From positions 496,001 through 560,000 of the forward strand of contig JADJOX010000007.1 in the NCBI GenBank assembly GCA_016713565.1: a stretch of DNA of 64,000 nucleotides, written 5' to 3'. Shown one piece after another: positions 28,967 to 38,440 of this stretch. The stretch comes from Ignavibacteriota bacterium. GTDB lineage: Bacteria; Bacteroidota; Ignavibacteria; Ignavibacteriales; Melioribacteraceae. The notes under the pieces are model-generated. The model made no database searches, was not told where the DNA came from, and worked only from the letters and a program-made list of their open reading frames with translations. Positions within the stretch are counted from its first letter, which is position 1. Each line of letters starts with the position of its first letter. Both the position numbers and the translations under genes were made by a program.

Positions 28967-29711
28967 TATTCTTCTGCCATATTTTTATATACTTTAGATA
29001 AACGCCAAAAGCTGAATGTACGCAAAGCAAAAATCCAATTTTACCATCTAAAAATCCTTTTTGTAAAACGTACATTTTTAAGAATTTATTTATTCCAAAA
29101 AACATTGAAGCTAAAATAGAATATTTTTTATTTTCGATATTTTTACTTTGCGCAAGCTCAGAGTAACGATTCATTTTGCTTATGTGAAGATTAATTGTCG
29201 GATAAGTATAATGAAGTAATGGCTCACTAATTTTAGATTTCTGTTCTTTTAATACAACAGATTCATGAACCAAATCTTCATTGAAATTTCCATATTTTCT
29301 GTTGAACAATCTCAAAGGAAAATCTTTATCCCAACCGCAATGTTTTATTTCCCTGCCAAGATAAAACGATCTCCTTCTAATCTTATATCCGTTGAATCCA
29401 GGCTTTGATAAAATATCTTCAATTTTATTTTTTAATTCAACCGTAACGACTTCATCAGAATCAATTGATAGTATCCAGTCATTTGAGGCATTATCGACTG
29501 CAAACTTTTTTGTTATGCCAAAACCTTTCCATTCGGTTTGAAATATTTTGCAGTTATATTTTCTGCAGATATCGATTGTTTTATCCGTTGAAAATGAATC
29601 GACAACGACAATTTCATCAACCCATAATAATGACTTTAAGCACCTTTCAATATTGGCTTCTTCATTATTTGTAATAATAGCCGCAGATATTTTATTCGCT
29701 CTTTTATTCAT
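28947..29711 (-). CDS. Glycosyltransferase family 2 (LPS core glucosyltransferase WaaE/KdtX-like)
   Basis: The 254-residue protein starts with a GT-A fold, ISAAIITNNEEANIERCL, followed by VDEIVVVDSFSTDKT and the DxD region SIDSDE (about residue 95), then RLFNRKYG and LHYTYPT, a pattern typical of WaaE-like beta-1,4-glucosyltransferases. It adds a hexose to the inner LPS core or a similar acceptor. A hydrophobic stretch near the C-terminus may attach it to the membrane. It overlaps the upstream GT4 gene by four bases and the downstream one by 20. Confidence 0.87.
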   Translation of the reverse strand: MNKRANKISAAIITNNEEANIERCLKSLLWVDEIVVVDSFSTDKTIDICRKYNCKIFQTEWKGFGITKKFAVDNASNDWILSIDSDEVVTVELKNKIEDILSKPGFNGYKIRRRSFYLGREIKHCGWDKDFPLRLFNRKYGNFNEDLVHESVVLKEQKSKISEPLLHYTYPTINLHISKMNRYSELAQSKNIENKKYSILASMFFGINKFLKMYVLQKGFLDGKIGFLLCVHSAFGVYLKYIKIWQKNNENSSH

Positions 29712-30862
29712 TCAATTAAATTTGATTTGCTGTTTAAATTAAAGATTTTTTTTAATTCCTTCGCTCGATTTATCCATAAAAATTTCTGTGCATATTCTTG
29801 AATATTGTTCCTCATTTCATCTATTATACAATTGCTTAACAACAATTCATCAATTTTATCCGCCAAATCACTAACACTTCCGAAAAATAATCCGGTTTTA
29901 GCTTCGATAATTAATTCCCTTGTTGAAGGTAAATCGCTCGCAATTACCGGAATACAGAAACTGTAATAATCAAATAATTTTAAAGGCGATGTTAAATATT
30001 TATTAAAAAATGTATTTTCCAAGGGAATAATTCCAATGGCGGTTTTCGCTAAATATTCACTCATTTCTTTCTTATTTATCCAGCCTGTAATTTTAACATA
30101 ATCCGGGTTATAATAATTACTAATTATATTTTTCGTTTCTTCAACTTCAAATTCTGTTTTTCCGCCTATAATTAAAATTTCCGGTTTTGATCTTGATTGA
30201 GCTGCCGCTTGTATTAGTTGATCTACACCTTTATGTTTGTCTAATGAACCTATGTAAGTTACATATTTTTTTTCATGATTAATATTTTCAATATCACGCA
30301 ATCCGGTTCTCGTAACAAAGATGTTCACGTTAGGAAAATGTTCTTCATACAATTCCTTTTGCGAATTCTGAAGACAAATCACTCCGTCAATTCGGGGAAT
30401 AAATTTATTTTCAATTTTTTCAATTTTTCTTTTTTTACTATGATTGATATCATCGCGTAATTTTAAATTGGCATAAAAATCATGAGTTTCGAAATAAACT
30501 TTAATTTTGAATTTTAATTTAATTTTAATAAGATATTTGAGAAAAGTGGGATTTCGAGTAATTACTATATCGACATTATTTTGTCTAATTAACTTTTTTA
30601 ATGTTTTGAATACATTCCTATAGTAAAAATAATTTGTATTAATAATAGAATTATTGGCGAATCTTATTATTGTAAGATTTTTAGGAAATGAAATATTGAG
30701 TTCATTATTAATTATTTCATCAGAAGTTTTTTCTGAATTATTTTTCACAAATAAAAAACATTCTTCAAATTCTTGAGCAAGAGCAACCGCGTTGTTTGTT
30801 GCAAAAGTAAAGCTTGGAGAATTGGACGGCCATTTGCCGGTATGTACGTAAGCAATTTTCAT
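29708..30862 (-). CDS. Glycosyltransferase family 4
   Basis: The 384-residue protein has a GT-B layout: N-terminal acceptor domain starting MKIAYVHTGKWPSNSPS, and C-terminal nucleotide-sugar domain with YIGSLDKHKGVDQLIQAA, ITGWINKKEMSEYL, and PLKLFDYYSFCIPVIASDLPS, the equivalent of the EX7E-type site. It likely adds a sugar to the same surface polymer as its neighbours. The start follows immediately on the methyltransferase stop. Confidence 0.85.
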   Translation of the reverse strand: MKIAYVHTGKWPSNSPSFTFATNNAVALAQEFEECFLFVKNNSEKTSDEIINNELNISFPKNLTIIRFANNSIINTNYFYYRNVFKTLKKLIRQNNVDIVITRNPTFLKYLIKIKLKFKIKVYFETHDFYANLKLRDDINHSKKRKIEKIENKFIPRIDGVICLQNSQKELYEEHFPNVNIFVTRTGLRDIENINHEKKYVTYIGSLDKHKGVDQLIQAAAQSRSKPEILIIGGKTEFEVEETKNIISNYYNPDYVKITGWINKKEMSEYLAKTAIGIIPLENTFFNKYLTSPLKLFDYYSFCIPVIASDLPSTRELIIEAKTGLFFGSVSDLADKIDELLLSNCIIDEMRNNIQEYAQKFLWINRAKELKKIFNLNSKSNLIE

Positions 30863-31579
30863 TTATTTTTTTTTACATAATACAGCTAAATAAGTTGCTT
30901 TATACGGAAATAGCGCGTTGAATATTTTATCAATTTGAAGTGTAAAGATGTTTACCGGAATATTAAATTTGGCGAAAAATTTGTTTGTTCTTTTATTCAC
31001 CAATAAATATGTTTTGATTAATTCAAAACCACAGTTATCAATACTTTTTTCCAATTTCTCTTTTGTAAAACTATGCAGGTGACCAACTTTATGAATTTTA
31101 TTACCTGTTACAGGATCTTCGATCATTTTAGCATTTAGGTTTTCATTATACGGAACGCAAAATAAACCAATACCATTTTTCTTAATAAATTGATTCATTT
31201 TAGAAATTGCCGATTCATAATTTTCTAAATGTTCCAGAACTTCTTGAGAAATAACTAAATCAAAATTCTCTAGAGTGACGTTAAATAGATTTTCATGAAT
31301 TTGAGTAATCCCAAATTCTTCCGCTTTCTGTTTGAATAAATCCAAACTATTTTTAGATAAATCAACACCAGTAATTTTTATGCCTTCTCTCGATAAAAGA
31401 AAATCTAAATATCCTGTTCCACAGCCAATATCAATTATTGATTTAACGTTTGGACAGCTTTTAATAATTTCGCAGAGATGCTTATTTCTCAGCATTTCAT
31501 TTTTAAATAATTTTGTCGACTTATCCGCCTGCCAAATATTATATAATTTATCACCGCCAATTATGGTATAATCACTCAT
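30863..31579 (-). CDS. Class I SAM-dependent methyltransferase
   Basis: The SAM-binding motif I is IIDIGCGTGYLDFLL, followed by ITGVDLSKNSLDLF and DLVISQEVLEHLENY, a UbiG/methyltransferase-11 or 23-type fold. In this gene block it probably methylates a sugar or caps a glycan chain. The longest frame begins at 31651, but that would overlap the preceding gene by 80 bases; I prefer the ATG at 31579, which gives MSDYTIIGGDK and an eight-base overlap (ATGAGTGA) with the upstream glycosyltransferase and leaves about 238 residues. Confidence 0.82.
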   Translation of the reverse strand: MSDYTIIGGDKLYNIWQADKSTKLFKNEMLRNKHLCEIIKSCPNVKSIIDIGCGTGYLDFLLSREGIKITGVDLSKNSLDLFKQKAEEFGITQIHENLFNVTLENFDLVISQEVLEHLENYESAISKMNQFIKKNGIGLFCVPYNENLNAKMIEDPVTGNKIHKVGHLHSFTKEKLEKSIDNCGFELIKTYLLVNKRTNKFFAKFNIPVNIFTLQIDKIFNALFPYKATYLAVLCKKK

Positions 31580-32793
31580 TTTTTCCCGCTGTAATTTTTT
31601 GAAATAATTTAAATAGTTGTTCTGCCTGCTTCTTTCTTTGAAATGAGTCAATAAAATTTTTATCTACTTTAACTTTCAGTTTATCATTTTTAAAATCCGC
31701 TAAAATTTTTAAAATGCCTAATTGAATTTGTTCGATGTCAGATTCAATTGCAATTAAAGAATTATGATATTCATTAACTGTATCACTTAATTCGCCCAAT
31801 GAAGAAATAATAGCGAACACATATTTTTCCAATCTAAAATATTCAAACATCTTTGCGGGAAACAATTCCGTTGTATTCATATTGGTTGCCAGCAAGAGCA
31901 TAACATCCGCCTCATTTAATTTTAACAACATTTTATCATGCTGCAAATATTGAATAAACGTTACAATTTCATTTAATTCCGGAAATTCATTAAGCCACTT
32001 ATCGTTTCCGGAACCGCCAATAAATGTAAAAGATATTTCTTCCGGATTGATCTTTTGGCTTTTAAATAAATTAGACAATGCGGCAAATAAATTTTTCGGT
32101 GAGTGAAGTTCGTTCAATCTTCCCGCATAAGCAAATTTTAATTTTCTGTTTTTAGATTCAATTTCTTTTATTTTAATTTCAGTAAAATCATCTTCGTCAT
32201 AACCATTGCGAATTACCGAAATTTTATCATTAGAAATTCTTTGTGAAAAATTTTGCTTTGCTTTATTCGTTATTGTTGTTATATGTGAACAATCATTTAA
32301 AACACTCAACTCTAATTTTGTTTCGTTTTCTTTCAATTTTGATCTGTGAAACAATGAATTGTCTATCCATTCGTCTCGAAAATCGGCTATCCACTTAACG
32401 CCGGAATGTTTGGAAACTGCTTGTGCAATTAAGTGTGTTGAATGCGGCGGAGATGTGGAAAAAATTATATCAATTTTTTGTTCACTAATAATTTGCAATC
32501 CTTTTTTAAGCGCAGTTAATTTCCATAAAGATGATTTATCTGGAATAAAAAAATGTTTTAAAATTTTTTTAAAATCGCCGCTCAAAATATTTCCCAAATC
32601 ATAAGTCGCATAAACATTACAATTCTTAATTTCATCTAATAATGAATTATCAATTATTTTATTCCTTTTTTTTCGCGGTTAAAACAAAAACGTTGGCGCC
32701 AAACTGAGAAAGATATTTTATAAATTTAGAAATTCTTTGAACAGCGGGTCCGCCTTCCGGAGGAAAATTATATGTTATAAATAAAATATTCAC
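31572..32793 (-). CDS. Glycosyltransferase family 4, N-terminus displaced by an A8-run frameshift
   Basis: The clear part (from 32597) has DFRDEWIDNSLFHRS, YAGRLNELHSPKN, FIGGSGNDKWL and LFPAKMFEYFRL, matching GT4 enzymes of the WcaI-like group. The expected N-terminus is present in another frame from a GTG at 32793: NILFITYNFPPEGGPAVQR, running to a stop within GCG-A8-GGAATAA. Removing one A from the run of eight (32666-32673) joins it to NKIIDNSLLDEIKNCN and on into the main part, for about 407 residues in total. The gene is therefore whole apart from one base. Poly-A slippage during transcription, phase variation or a sequence error could all explain it. Confidence 0.83.
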
Positions 32794-32807
32794 TAATAAT
32801 TCAATTT

Positions 32808-33752
32808 CTACTTATCTAATAATATATAATTTTTAAAGCCGCCTATCGCGTTGCCGTTATTAAAAATTTTTTCAATCAATGAAATAAATCTGTACTTTAT
32901 TGTTTCGTGTTTATGCGGTTCTCTGTATTTATTTGGTTTACCAGAATATTGAAGTTTGCTTTTCCAAGTAAAATTATTGATCATGTCTTGCATAACTTTT
33001 GGATGCGTTTCTTTAAATTCACCGATTAAGTTTAAAGGGCCGTAGTCAAATTCTTTCGGACCTTTTTCATAATAATCTTTGGCACGGTTCAGACCCCAAT
33101 GAACAGAATCTAAAGCCTTTTTTTTATTCTGCATTAAATGCGGAGGACGAACCCAGCCGTAATGATAAACTTCAGCGTCAACTTTCGCAACTTTTAATTT
33201 ACAATGTCCATCGTTCTGCCGTGGATTGTCATAGTATTCAAATTTTCTAAATGATTGTGCGCTTTGCCATGAATGTATATCCGGTAGATTTCGTACGATC
33301 CTAATCTCATTCGGATACCATCCGTGTCCATTTTGAAAATGATTATAATCACCCCAAAAATGTTTGTATCTAAAAAGTAAACCTTCAACATCTTTATCAT
33401 TCAATAATTCTTCGCAGCGATTATAGATATTGTTTAAGTATTTTTCGTGAATTACTTCATCGGCTTGTAGATAAAACAGCCAGTCGCCGCTGCATTGTTT
33501 CATTGCGATATCGGTTTGTAAAGAATTTATTATTCCTTTCTTAAAATATTTTTCTTCCCAAACAGTATCGATGATCTTAACTTTAGGATTATTAATACTT
33601 TCAATTTTATCGCGCGTATTGTCACCTTCGCTGCTTTTTCCAACGGCAATTATAAATTCGTCAACAATCGGCAGAATAGACTTAATAGATTCAACAATTG
33701 GATAATAAAGTGAAACACCGTTACGAACAAAAGAAAAACCGCTAATTTTCAT
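32808..33752 (-). CDS. Glycosyltransferase, family 2-like
   Basis: The 314-residue protein has FSFVRNGVSLYYPIVESI, VDEFIIAVGKSSEGDNT and a DxD-like site DWLFYLQADEVIHEKYL (about residue 92), which give a GT-A fold as in GT2 enzymes. Middle and C-terminal regions are rich in aromatic residues and histidine (YHYGWVRPP) and resemble uncharacterised GT2 proteins of polysaccharide loci. It is the first gene of the minus-strand glycosyltransferase run, so a promoter for the block is likely in the 71 bases before it (33753-33823). Confidence 0.78.
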   Translation of the reverse strand: MKISGFSFVRNGVSLYYPIVESIKSILPIVDEFIIAVGKSSEGDNTRDKIESINNPKVKIIDTVWEEKYFKKGIINSLQTDIAMKQCSGDWLFYLQADEVIHEKYLNNIYNRCEELLNDKDVEGLLFRYKHFWGDYNHFQNGHGWYPNEIRIVRNLPDIHSWQSAQSFRKFEYYDNPRQNDGHCKLKVAKVDAEVYHYGWVRPPHLMQNKKKALDSVHWGLNRAKDYYEKGPKEFDYGPLNLIGEFKETHPKVMQDMINNFTWKSKLQYSGKPNKYREPHKHETIKYRFISLIEKIFNNGNAIGGFKNYILLDK

Positions 33753-33823
33753 AAATGTAAATTTTATCTTAATGTTTAGTTTGGAAAAATAATAACAAGT
33801 ATTTGCATCTCAAAATTCATTAT

Positions 33824-34462
33824 TTACATAACGAAAAATCCGTTAATCCAATCCACCAAATTCATAAAAATTTTCCACAAAGGCGAATAAATGAATAGGA
33901 ACAAAATTATTGTTCCGTAAATTCCTAAGTTCAAAAGTTTTGCCGTATATTGATTTGGGAAAAGATCAAAAAGAATATGCGACCCGTCAAGCGGCGGAAA
34001 TGGAAGTAAGTTAAAGCAAAAAAGAAAAACGTTAAAAATTACAGTCAAACGAAATATATTATATAATGTATTACTGATTTCAATATCAAAATTTGCCAAA
34101 ACATTAAAAATAAAATAAACTAAAACTGCCAAGATTAAATTTGAAAATGGTCCTGCAAACGATACAAATGCATCATCTCTATTTTGATTTCTTAACTTAT
34201 TTCTGTTAACCGGAACGGGTTTTGCCCAGCCGATTAACATGAATCCGGAAGTAAAAGCCAAAATTGGCATAACAATGCTTCCAATTAAATCTATGTGTTT
34301 TAATGGATTTAATGTTAATCTTCCTTGCGATTTTGCGGTATCATCTCCTAATTTATTGGCTACAAATGCATGCGCAAATTCATGGATGCTTAATGAAACC
34401 AGAAAAATTGGAAGGAAATAAAACATTAATATTAACTTTTGACTTATTTGAATATCTGGCAA
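33824..34462 (-). CDS. Site-2-protease-like M50 family zinc metalloprotease
   Basis: This 212-residue membrane protein has the HExxH zinc site HEFAH at residues 27-31, NPLKHIDLIGSIVMP, and the second conserved aspartate region LPFPPLDGSHIL (about 155), as in the small M50B rhomboid-like YwhC/FpvI group. Four to five hydrophobic segments are seen. Such proteases cut within the membrane, but the substrate of this branch is generally not known. It lies two bases after the recombinase gene. Confidence 0.88.
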   Translation of the reverse strand: MPDIQISQKLILMFYFLPIFLVSLSIHEFAHAFVANKLGDDTAKSQGRLTLNPLKHIDLIGSIVMPILAFTSGFMLIGWAKPVPVNRNKLRNQNRDDAFVSFAGPFSNLILAVLVYFIFNVLANFDIEISNTLYNIFRLTVIFNVFLFCFNLLPFPPLDGSHILFDLFPNQYTAKLLNLGIYGTIILFLFIYSPLWKIFMNLVDWINGFFVM

Positions 34463-34464
34463 AA

Positions 34465-35355
34465 TTAACCTCTCGGATGAAAATCTTTGTGAACTTGTTT
34501 TACATATTCTCTGTCTATATGCGTGTAAATTTGTGTCGTTGAAATATCAGAATGACCAAGCATTTCTTGAACCGCTCTCAAGTCAGCTCCGCCTTCAAGT
34601 AAATGAGTTGCAAATGAATGTCTGAATGTATGAGGATGCACTTCTCTATTAATTTCCGCTTCATCGCAATATCTTTTAACTATTTTCCATATTGCCATTC
34701 TTGAAAGTTTAGTCCCTTTTGAATTTAAAAAAACAATATTTTCGCTTTTCATATTTTTTTCAAGCATCGGTCTTAACTTAATCAAGTATTCTTTTACCCA
34801 TTTTCTCGCGCTTGAGCCAATAGGTACAATCCTTTGTTTTGAACCTTTGCCAAAAACTCTAATTACTTCATCATCAAAAAAAAGATCGGACAATTTTAAA
34901 TTTGTGGCTTCGGAAACACGCAGACCAGAAGAATATAAAATTTCTAGAATTGCCTTATCTCTTAAACCGAATTTTTCTTCAACATTTGGTTTATCCAAAA
35001 TTTTTTCAATTTCGTTGAAAGATAAAACACTCGGTAATTTTCGAGATAATCTGATTGAGTTTAAGTTCGTTGTGGGATTTGTTTCAATATAATTTTGATT
35101 TTTTAAATATAAAAAAAAACCTTTAAGGGATGAGGAATATCTTCCAACTGTAGCAGAAGTAATTCCCGTTTTTCTTTGTTCGGAAAAAAAATCAGTGATT
35201 TGCTTGAATGTAATTAAATTAAGATCTGATATTTTATTCAGTTCTATAAATTCAAGAAATTTTGTTAAATCATTTCTATATGAGGAAATAGAATTCACCG
35301 AAAGATTTTTTTCAATTTGCAGCAATGTCAAATATTCTTTTACAAACTCATGCAT
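34465..35355 (-). CDS. xerD: Tyrosine recombinase XerC/XerD
   Basis: The 296-residue protein matches XerC/XerD in length and has the SAM-like N-terminal DNA-binding domain and the catalytic set: Arg in SSGLRVSEAT, His-x-x-Arg in HPHTFRHSFATHL, His in MLGHSD and the nucleophile tyrosine in TTQIYTHID. It resolves chromosome dimers at dif with its partner and FtsK, and an ftsK gene is present at 51706-54165. Housekeeping neighbours on both sides argue against a phage or integron integrase. The start overlaps the pgpH stop by one base. Confidence 0.92.
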   Translation of the reverse strand: MHEFVKEYLTLLQIEKNLSVNSISSYRNDLTKFLEFIELNKISDLNLITFKQITDFFSEQRKTGITSATVGRYSSSLKGFFLYLKNQNYIETNPTTNLNSIRLSRKLPSVLSFNEIEKILDKPNVEEKFGLRDKAILEILYSSGLRVSEATNLKLSDLFFDDEVIRVFGKGSKQRIVPIGSSARKWVKEYLIKLRPMLEKNMKSENIVFLNSKGTKLSRMAIWKIVKRYCDEAEINREVHPHTFRHSFATHLLEGGADLRAVQEMLGHSDISTTQIYTHIDREYVKQVHKDFHPRG

Positions 35356-37574
35356 TACTTTTCTTTATCTTCACTTATTTCACTTTCCATTTCATCTTGT
35401 TTAGGGTATCGTATTCTCTTATGATGTAAAGCTACCAACGTAGCCAAAAATGATTTTCTAATCTTTGACAAATCTGAGAATGTTAATGGAGAGTCTTCAA
35501 GCTGTCCGTCTTTCAAACGACTGCTGATAATATTGGAAATAATGTTTTCAATTTTTTCCGGAGTAGGTTCAGCCATTGCCCTCACAGCTGACTCACAGGC
35601 ATCGGCAAGCATTAACAAAGCTGTTTCTTTTGTAAATGGTTTTGGTCCGGGATAACGGTATTTTTGTTCTTCGATATTTGTATTAGCGTTTTCTTCAATT
35701 GCCTTATCATAAAAATATGAAACTAAAAGTGTTCCGTGGTGAGTCTTAATGAAATCTATAATTTCAACGGGCAGATTTTCCTCTTCAGCCATCTGAACTC
35801 CTTGCGGAACATGGTCAATTATCATTGCGGCACTTTGATCAGGCGTTAGCTGGTCATGAATATTATAGTTGTCAATCTGATTTTCAACAAATGCGCTTGG
35901 ATTCTGTGATTTGCCTATATCATGATATAATGCGCCTACTCTAACTAGCAAGGGATTCGCACCAATATCAGCAGCGGCACTTTCTACCATATTTCCCATT
36001 GTTAATGAGTGGTTAAATGTGCCTTGTGCATTTCTTGCCAATTCTTTCAACAAGGGATGATTGAAATCCGTTAGCTCCAGCAATGTTATGTCTGTAGTAA
36101 TTTTAAATAATTTTTCAAAAAATATTATTAGTCCGTATGTTAAAACAGGACTAAACAAAGCATTTGAGGCGGCAAATCCGCACTGAATTAAAACTTCTTC
36201 CCAAGGCGCAAATCTTTCCAAACCAAAGGCAAGAATGCTTGCTATATAGCCAATTAAAATAAATAAAAATGATCTGAAAATTTGATTTCGATTTTTAATA
36301 TCTCTAACTGTATAAGCAGCCAAACCACCTGCTACAATATTCATAACGGCTAATGAATAATCATTTCCTCTTAATCCACCAACAATTAACGAAATAACTA
36401 TTGTGCCGTAAAAGCCTATTCTGGAATCGAAAAATATTGTGAGTAGCATTGAAACTACAGGAACCAAAATCAGCAGTTCTATTGGCGCGTTAACATTGAT
36501 CCTATTAATTGAGAATGCGATAAAGCTTATTAGAAGAATTATAAATGTTATTAAAAATATTTTAGAATTATCATTATAAATTTTGGGTCTGAATAAATAA
36601 ACATATAGACTAAATAACGATATGATCACCAACACGTGCAAAATTTTTCCTAGTGCCTGCAAAATTCTCGACCAAATACCTCTTTCTTCTCCGCGCGCAA
36701 TTCTATAAGAATCAATTTTTTGTTTTATATCAGGAGTAATTCTGTTATGCTTTGCAACAATTCGCTCGTTTTCTTCTACTAAACCGATATTCTTCGAAAC
36801 TCTTTCTTGAGCTAATTTAATTTCATTATTAGTTAAATTTTCATTAAATGAAATTGTGGATTTTAAAAAATGCTGGATATACTCAAAATAAATTGACATT
36901 TGTTCAGGATCAGTGGTAGAATAAGAAGCGATTAGATTATCAATCCTTTTTTCATTTTCACTTTTATCCAAAAATTTATTTTTGGGCAGAAGATTTTCAA
37001 ATTTTCCGTCGCGTAAAGCAATTGAGTCTTTCTCAATTTCATCAAAATTGACATCCAAAAAATCTTTATCATATATCTTATTGAAAATTTCGACAATGTT
37101 GCTGAATAACTTTTCAGTTGTAATTGGATATCTGACCGAAAGCATATTTTCATATTTTCTAATTTCTTTAATTTTGTTTACGCTTTCGGAACTTAAAAAT
37201 TTAAATTTGCTGTTTGTTGAATTTTGTTCTAATTCTTTATCAACTTTGGAAATAAGTAACTTATTGAATATTTCAACAGAATCTAAAACCTGTTCTTTCA
37301 CATTGTGTTTTTTTTCAAACACAGAAAAAACTCCCTGCGATGCTCTTAATTTTTCAATTCGATATGATTCAGGATCCTTAAGAATTTCAAACGGCATAGT
37401 TGCAATTAGATCATCCTGAATCCAAATTGATCCTACGGATACATCAAATTCGAGAGCTTCTCCTCTTGGAAACATTGCGGCAATTAATATTGATCCGATA
37501 AGAATTATTAGTATTTTAAGATTTTTATTTTTCTTTAAATTCTCTAATGAATTTGAATTAAATAATTTTGCCAT
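35355..37574 (-). CDS. pgpH: 7TM-HD cyclic-di-AMP phosphodiesterase, PgpH-like
   Basis: The 739-residue protein has an N-terminal membrane anchor (about 18-38), a large extracytoplasmic 7TMR-HDED-type domain, a seven-helix membrane region at about 310-490 and a cytoplasmic HD domain with FNHSLTMGNM, LYHDIGK (about 545-551) and FIKTHHGT. PgpH proteins hydrolyse c-di-AMP and thereby control osmolyte and wall homeostasis. No diadenylate cyclase is in the window. It overlaps the upstream HAD gene by 17 bases. Confidence 0.92.
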   Translation of the reverse strand: MAKLFNSNSLENLKKNKNLKILIILIGSILIAAMFPRGEALEFDVSVGSIWIQDDLIATMPFEILKDPESYRIEKLRASQGVFSVFEKKHNVKEQVLDSVEIFNKLLISKVDKELEQNSTNSKFKFLSSESVNKIKEIRKYENMLSVRYPITTEKLFSNIVEIFNKIYDKDFLDVNFDEIEKDSIALRDGKFENLLPKNKFLDKSENEKRIDNLIASYSTTDPEQMSIYFEYIQHFLKSTISFNENLTNNEIKLAQERVSKNIGLVEENERIVAKHNRITPDIKQKIDSYRIARGEERGIWSRILQALGKILHVLVIISLFSLYVYLFRPKIYNDNSKIFLITFIILLISFIAFSINRINVNAPIELLILVPVVSMLLTIFFDSRIGFYGTIVISLIVGGLRGNDYSLAVMNIVAGGLAAYTVRDIKNRNQIFRSFLFILIGYIASILAFGLERFAPWEEVLIQCGFAASNALFSPVLTYGLIIFFEKLFKITTDITLLELTDFNHPLLKELARNAQGTFNHSLTMGNMVESAAADIGANPLLVRVGALYHDIGKSQNPSAFVENQIDNYNIHDQLTPDQSAAMIIDHVPQGVQMAEEENLPVEIIDFIKTHHGTLLVSYFYDKAIEENANTNIEEQKYRYPGPKPFTKETALLMLADACESAVRAMAEPTPEKIENIISNIISSRLKDGQLEDSPLTFSDLSKIRKSFLATLVALHHKRIRYPKQDEMESEISEDKEK

Positions 37575-38415
37575 TTTTAGCTCTTAATAACATTTCCAAA
37601 AATTCTGCTGTTCCGTCTTCTTCATTAGTTTTCGACGTAACATAATCCGCCATATTCTTAATATCATCAACCGCGTTTGCAATGGCAATTTTCAAAGCAT
37701 TTGTTCTAAACAGTGATCTGTCATTGTACCAATCACCCATTACGGCGGTATTTTTAATATTTATATTTAAGTGTTTTATCAATTTTAATAGACCATCGCC
37801 TTTTGAACAATTTTTATTTCTTATTTCTAAAAAATAAACCCCATCTTGATCTTGAGATTTATAAAACGATGTCTTTAATCCAAATGCATATGGAAATTTC
37901 ATTTTATTTTCAATCGCTTTAATCGAGTTTTTAAAATCTCCGGTAACAATTACTTCCAACGTACTGTCAACTAAATCATCATATGAATTGATTTCTTCAA
38001 AGACGGCTTCATATTTTTCCATTAGTCTTGGAATTAGAGAATTTTGCTCTGTATAATAAATAGCTTCATTATGACTTAAAGCGGATTTTAATAAAAAGTT
38101 ATCCGCCATTTCAAGCGCTCTATTAACATATTTTGCTTTTATAAATGATTCGAAAATTGTTTCATTTGCAGGGTAACTTTTTATAACCGCGCCATCTAAA
38201 GAAATTAATGGAGTCTTAAGATCCAAAATTTTCGCGTATGCAATCATTGAATGATGTATTCTGCCGGTTGCAAACGTAAACCGCACACCTAATTTTTTTA
38301 ATTCATTGACCAATTCAATTGATTTAATTCCAATTTCTGAATCACCGTTGAGCAGTGTCCCATCAAGGTCAAAAACAACTAAATCAATATTTTCTAATAT
38401 TTTAGGATTTATCAT
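37558..38415 (-). CDS. Cof-type HAD-IIB phosphatase
   Basis: The 285-residue protein has HAD motif I DLDGTLLNGD (about residue 16), a threonine motif II in FTFATGRIHHS, and motif IV GDWYNDRSLF with AIANAVDDIK, typical of the Cof/YidA branch. Members dephosphorylate sugar phosphates or flavin nucleotides; the substrate cannot be told here. It overlaps pgpH and follows the symporter gene by 25 bases. Confidence 0.87.
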   Translation of the reverse strand: MINPKILENIDLVVFDLDGTLLNGDSEIGIKSIELVNELKKLGVRFTFATGRIHHSMIAYAKILDLKTPLISLDGAVIKSYPANETIFESFIKAKYVNRALEMADNFLLKSALSHNEAIYYTEQNSLIPRLMEKYEAVFEEINSYDDLVDSTLEVIVTGDFKNSIKAIENKMKFPYAFGLKTSFYKSQDQDGVYFLEIRNKNCSKGDGLLKLIKHLNINIKNTAVMGDWYNDRSLFRTNALKIAIANAVDDIKNMADYVTSKTNEEDGTAEFLEMLLRAKNGKII

Positions 38416-38440
38416 ATTTTAGATTAAAGGAATTAAAGAT

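Noticed and set aside
30863..31651. Long start of the methyltransferase at 31651
   Set aside because: It would overlap the upstream glycosyltransferase by 80 bases; the ATG at 31579 gives an eight-base overlap and retains the whole methyltransferase fold.
34465..35355. Phage or integron integrase marking a mobile element
   Set aside because: Length and motifs fit XerC/XerD, it overlaps pgpH by one base, and there are no attachment repeats, tRNA genes or phage genes nearby.
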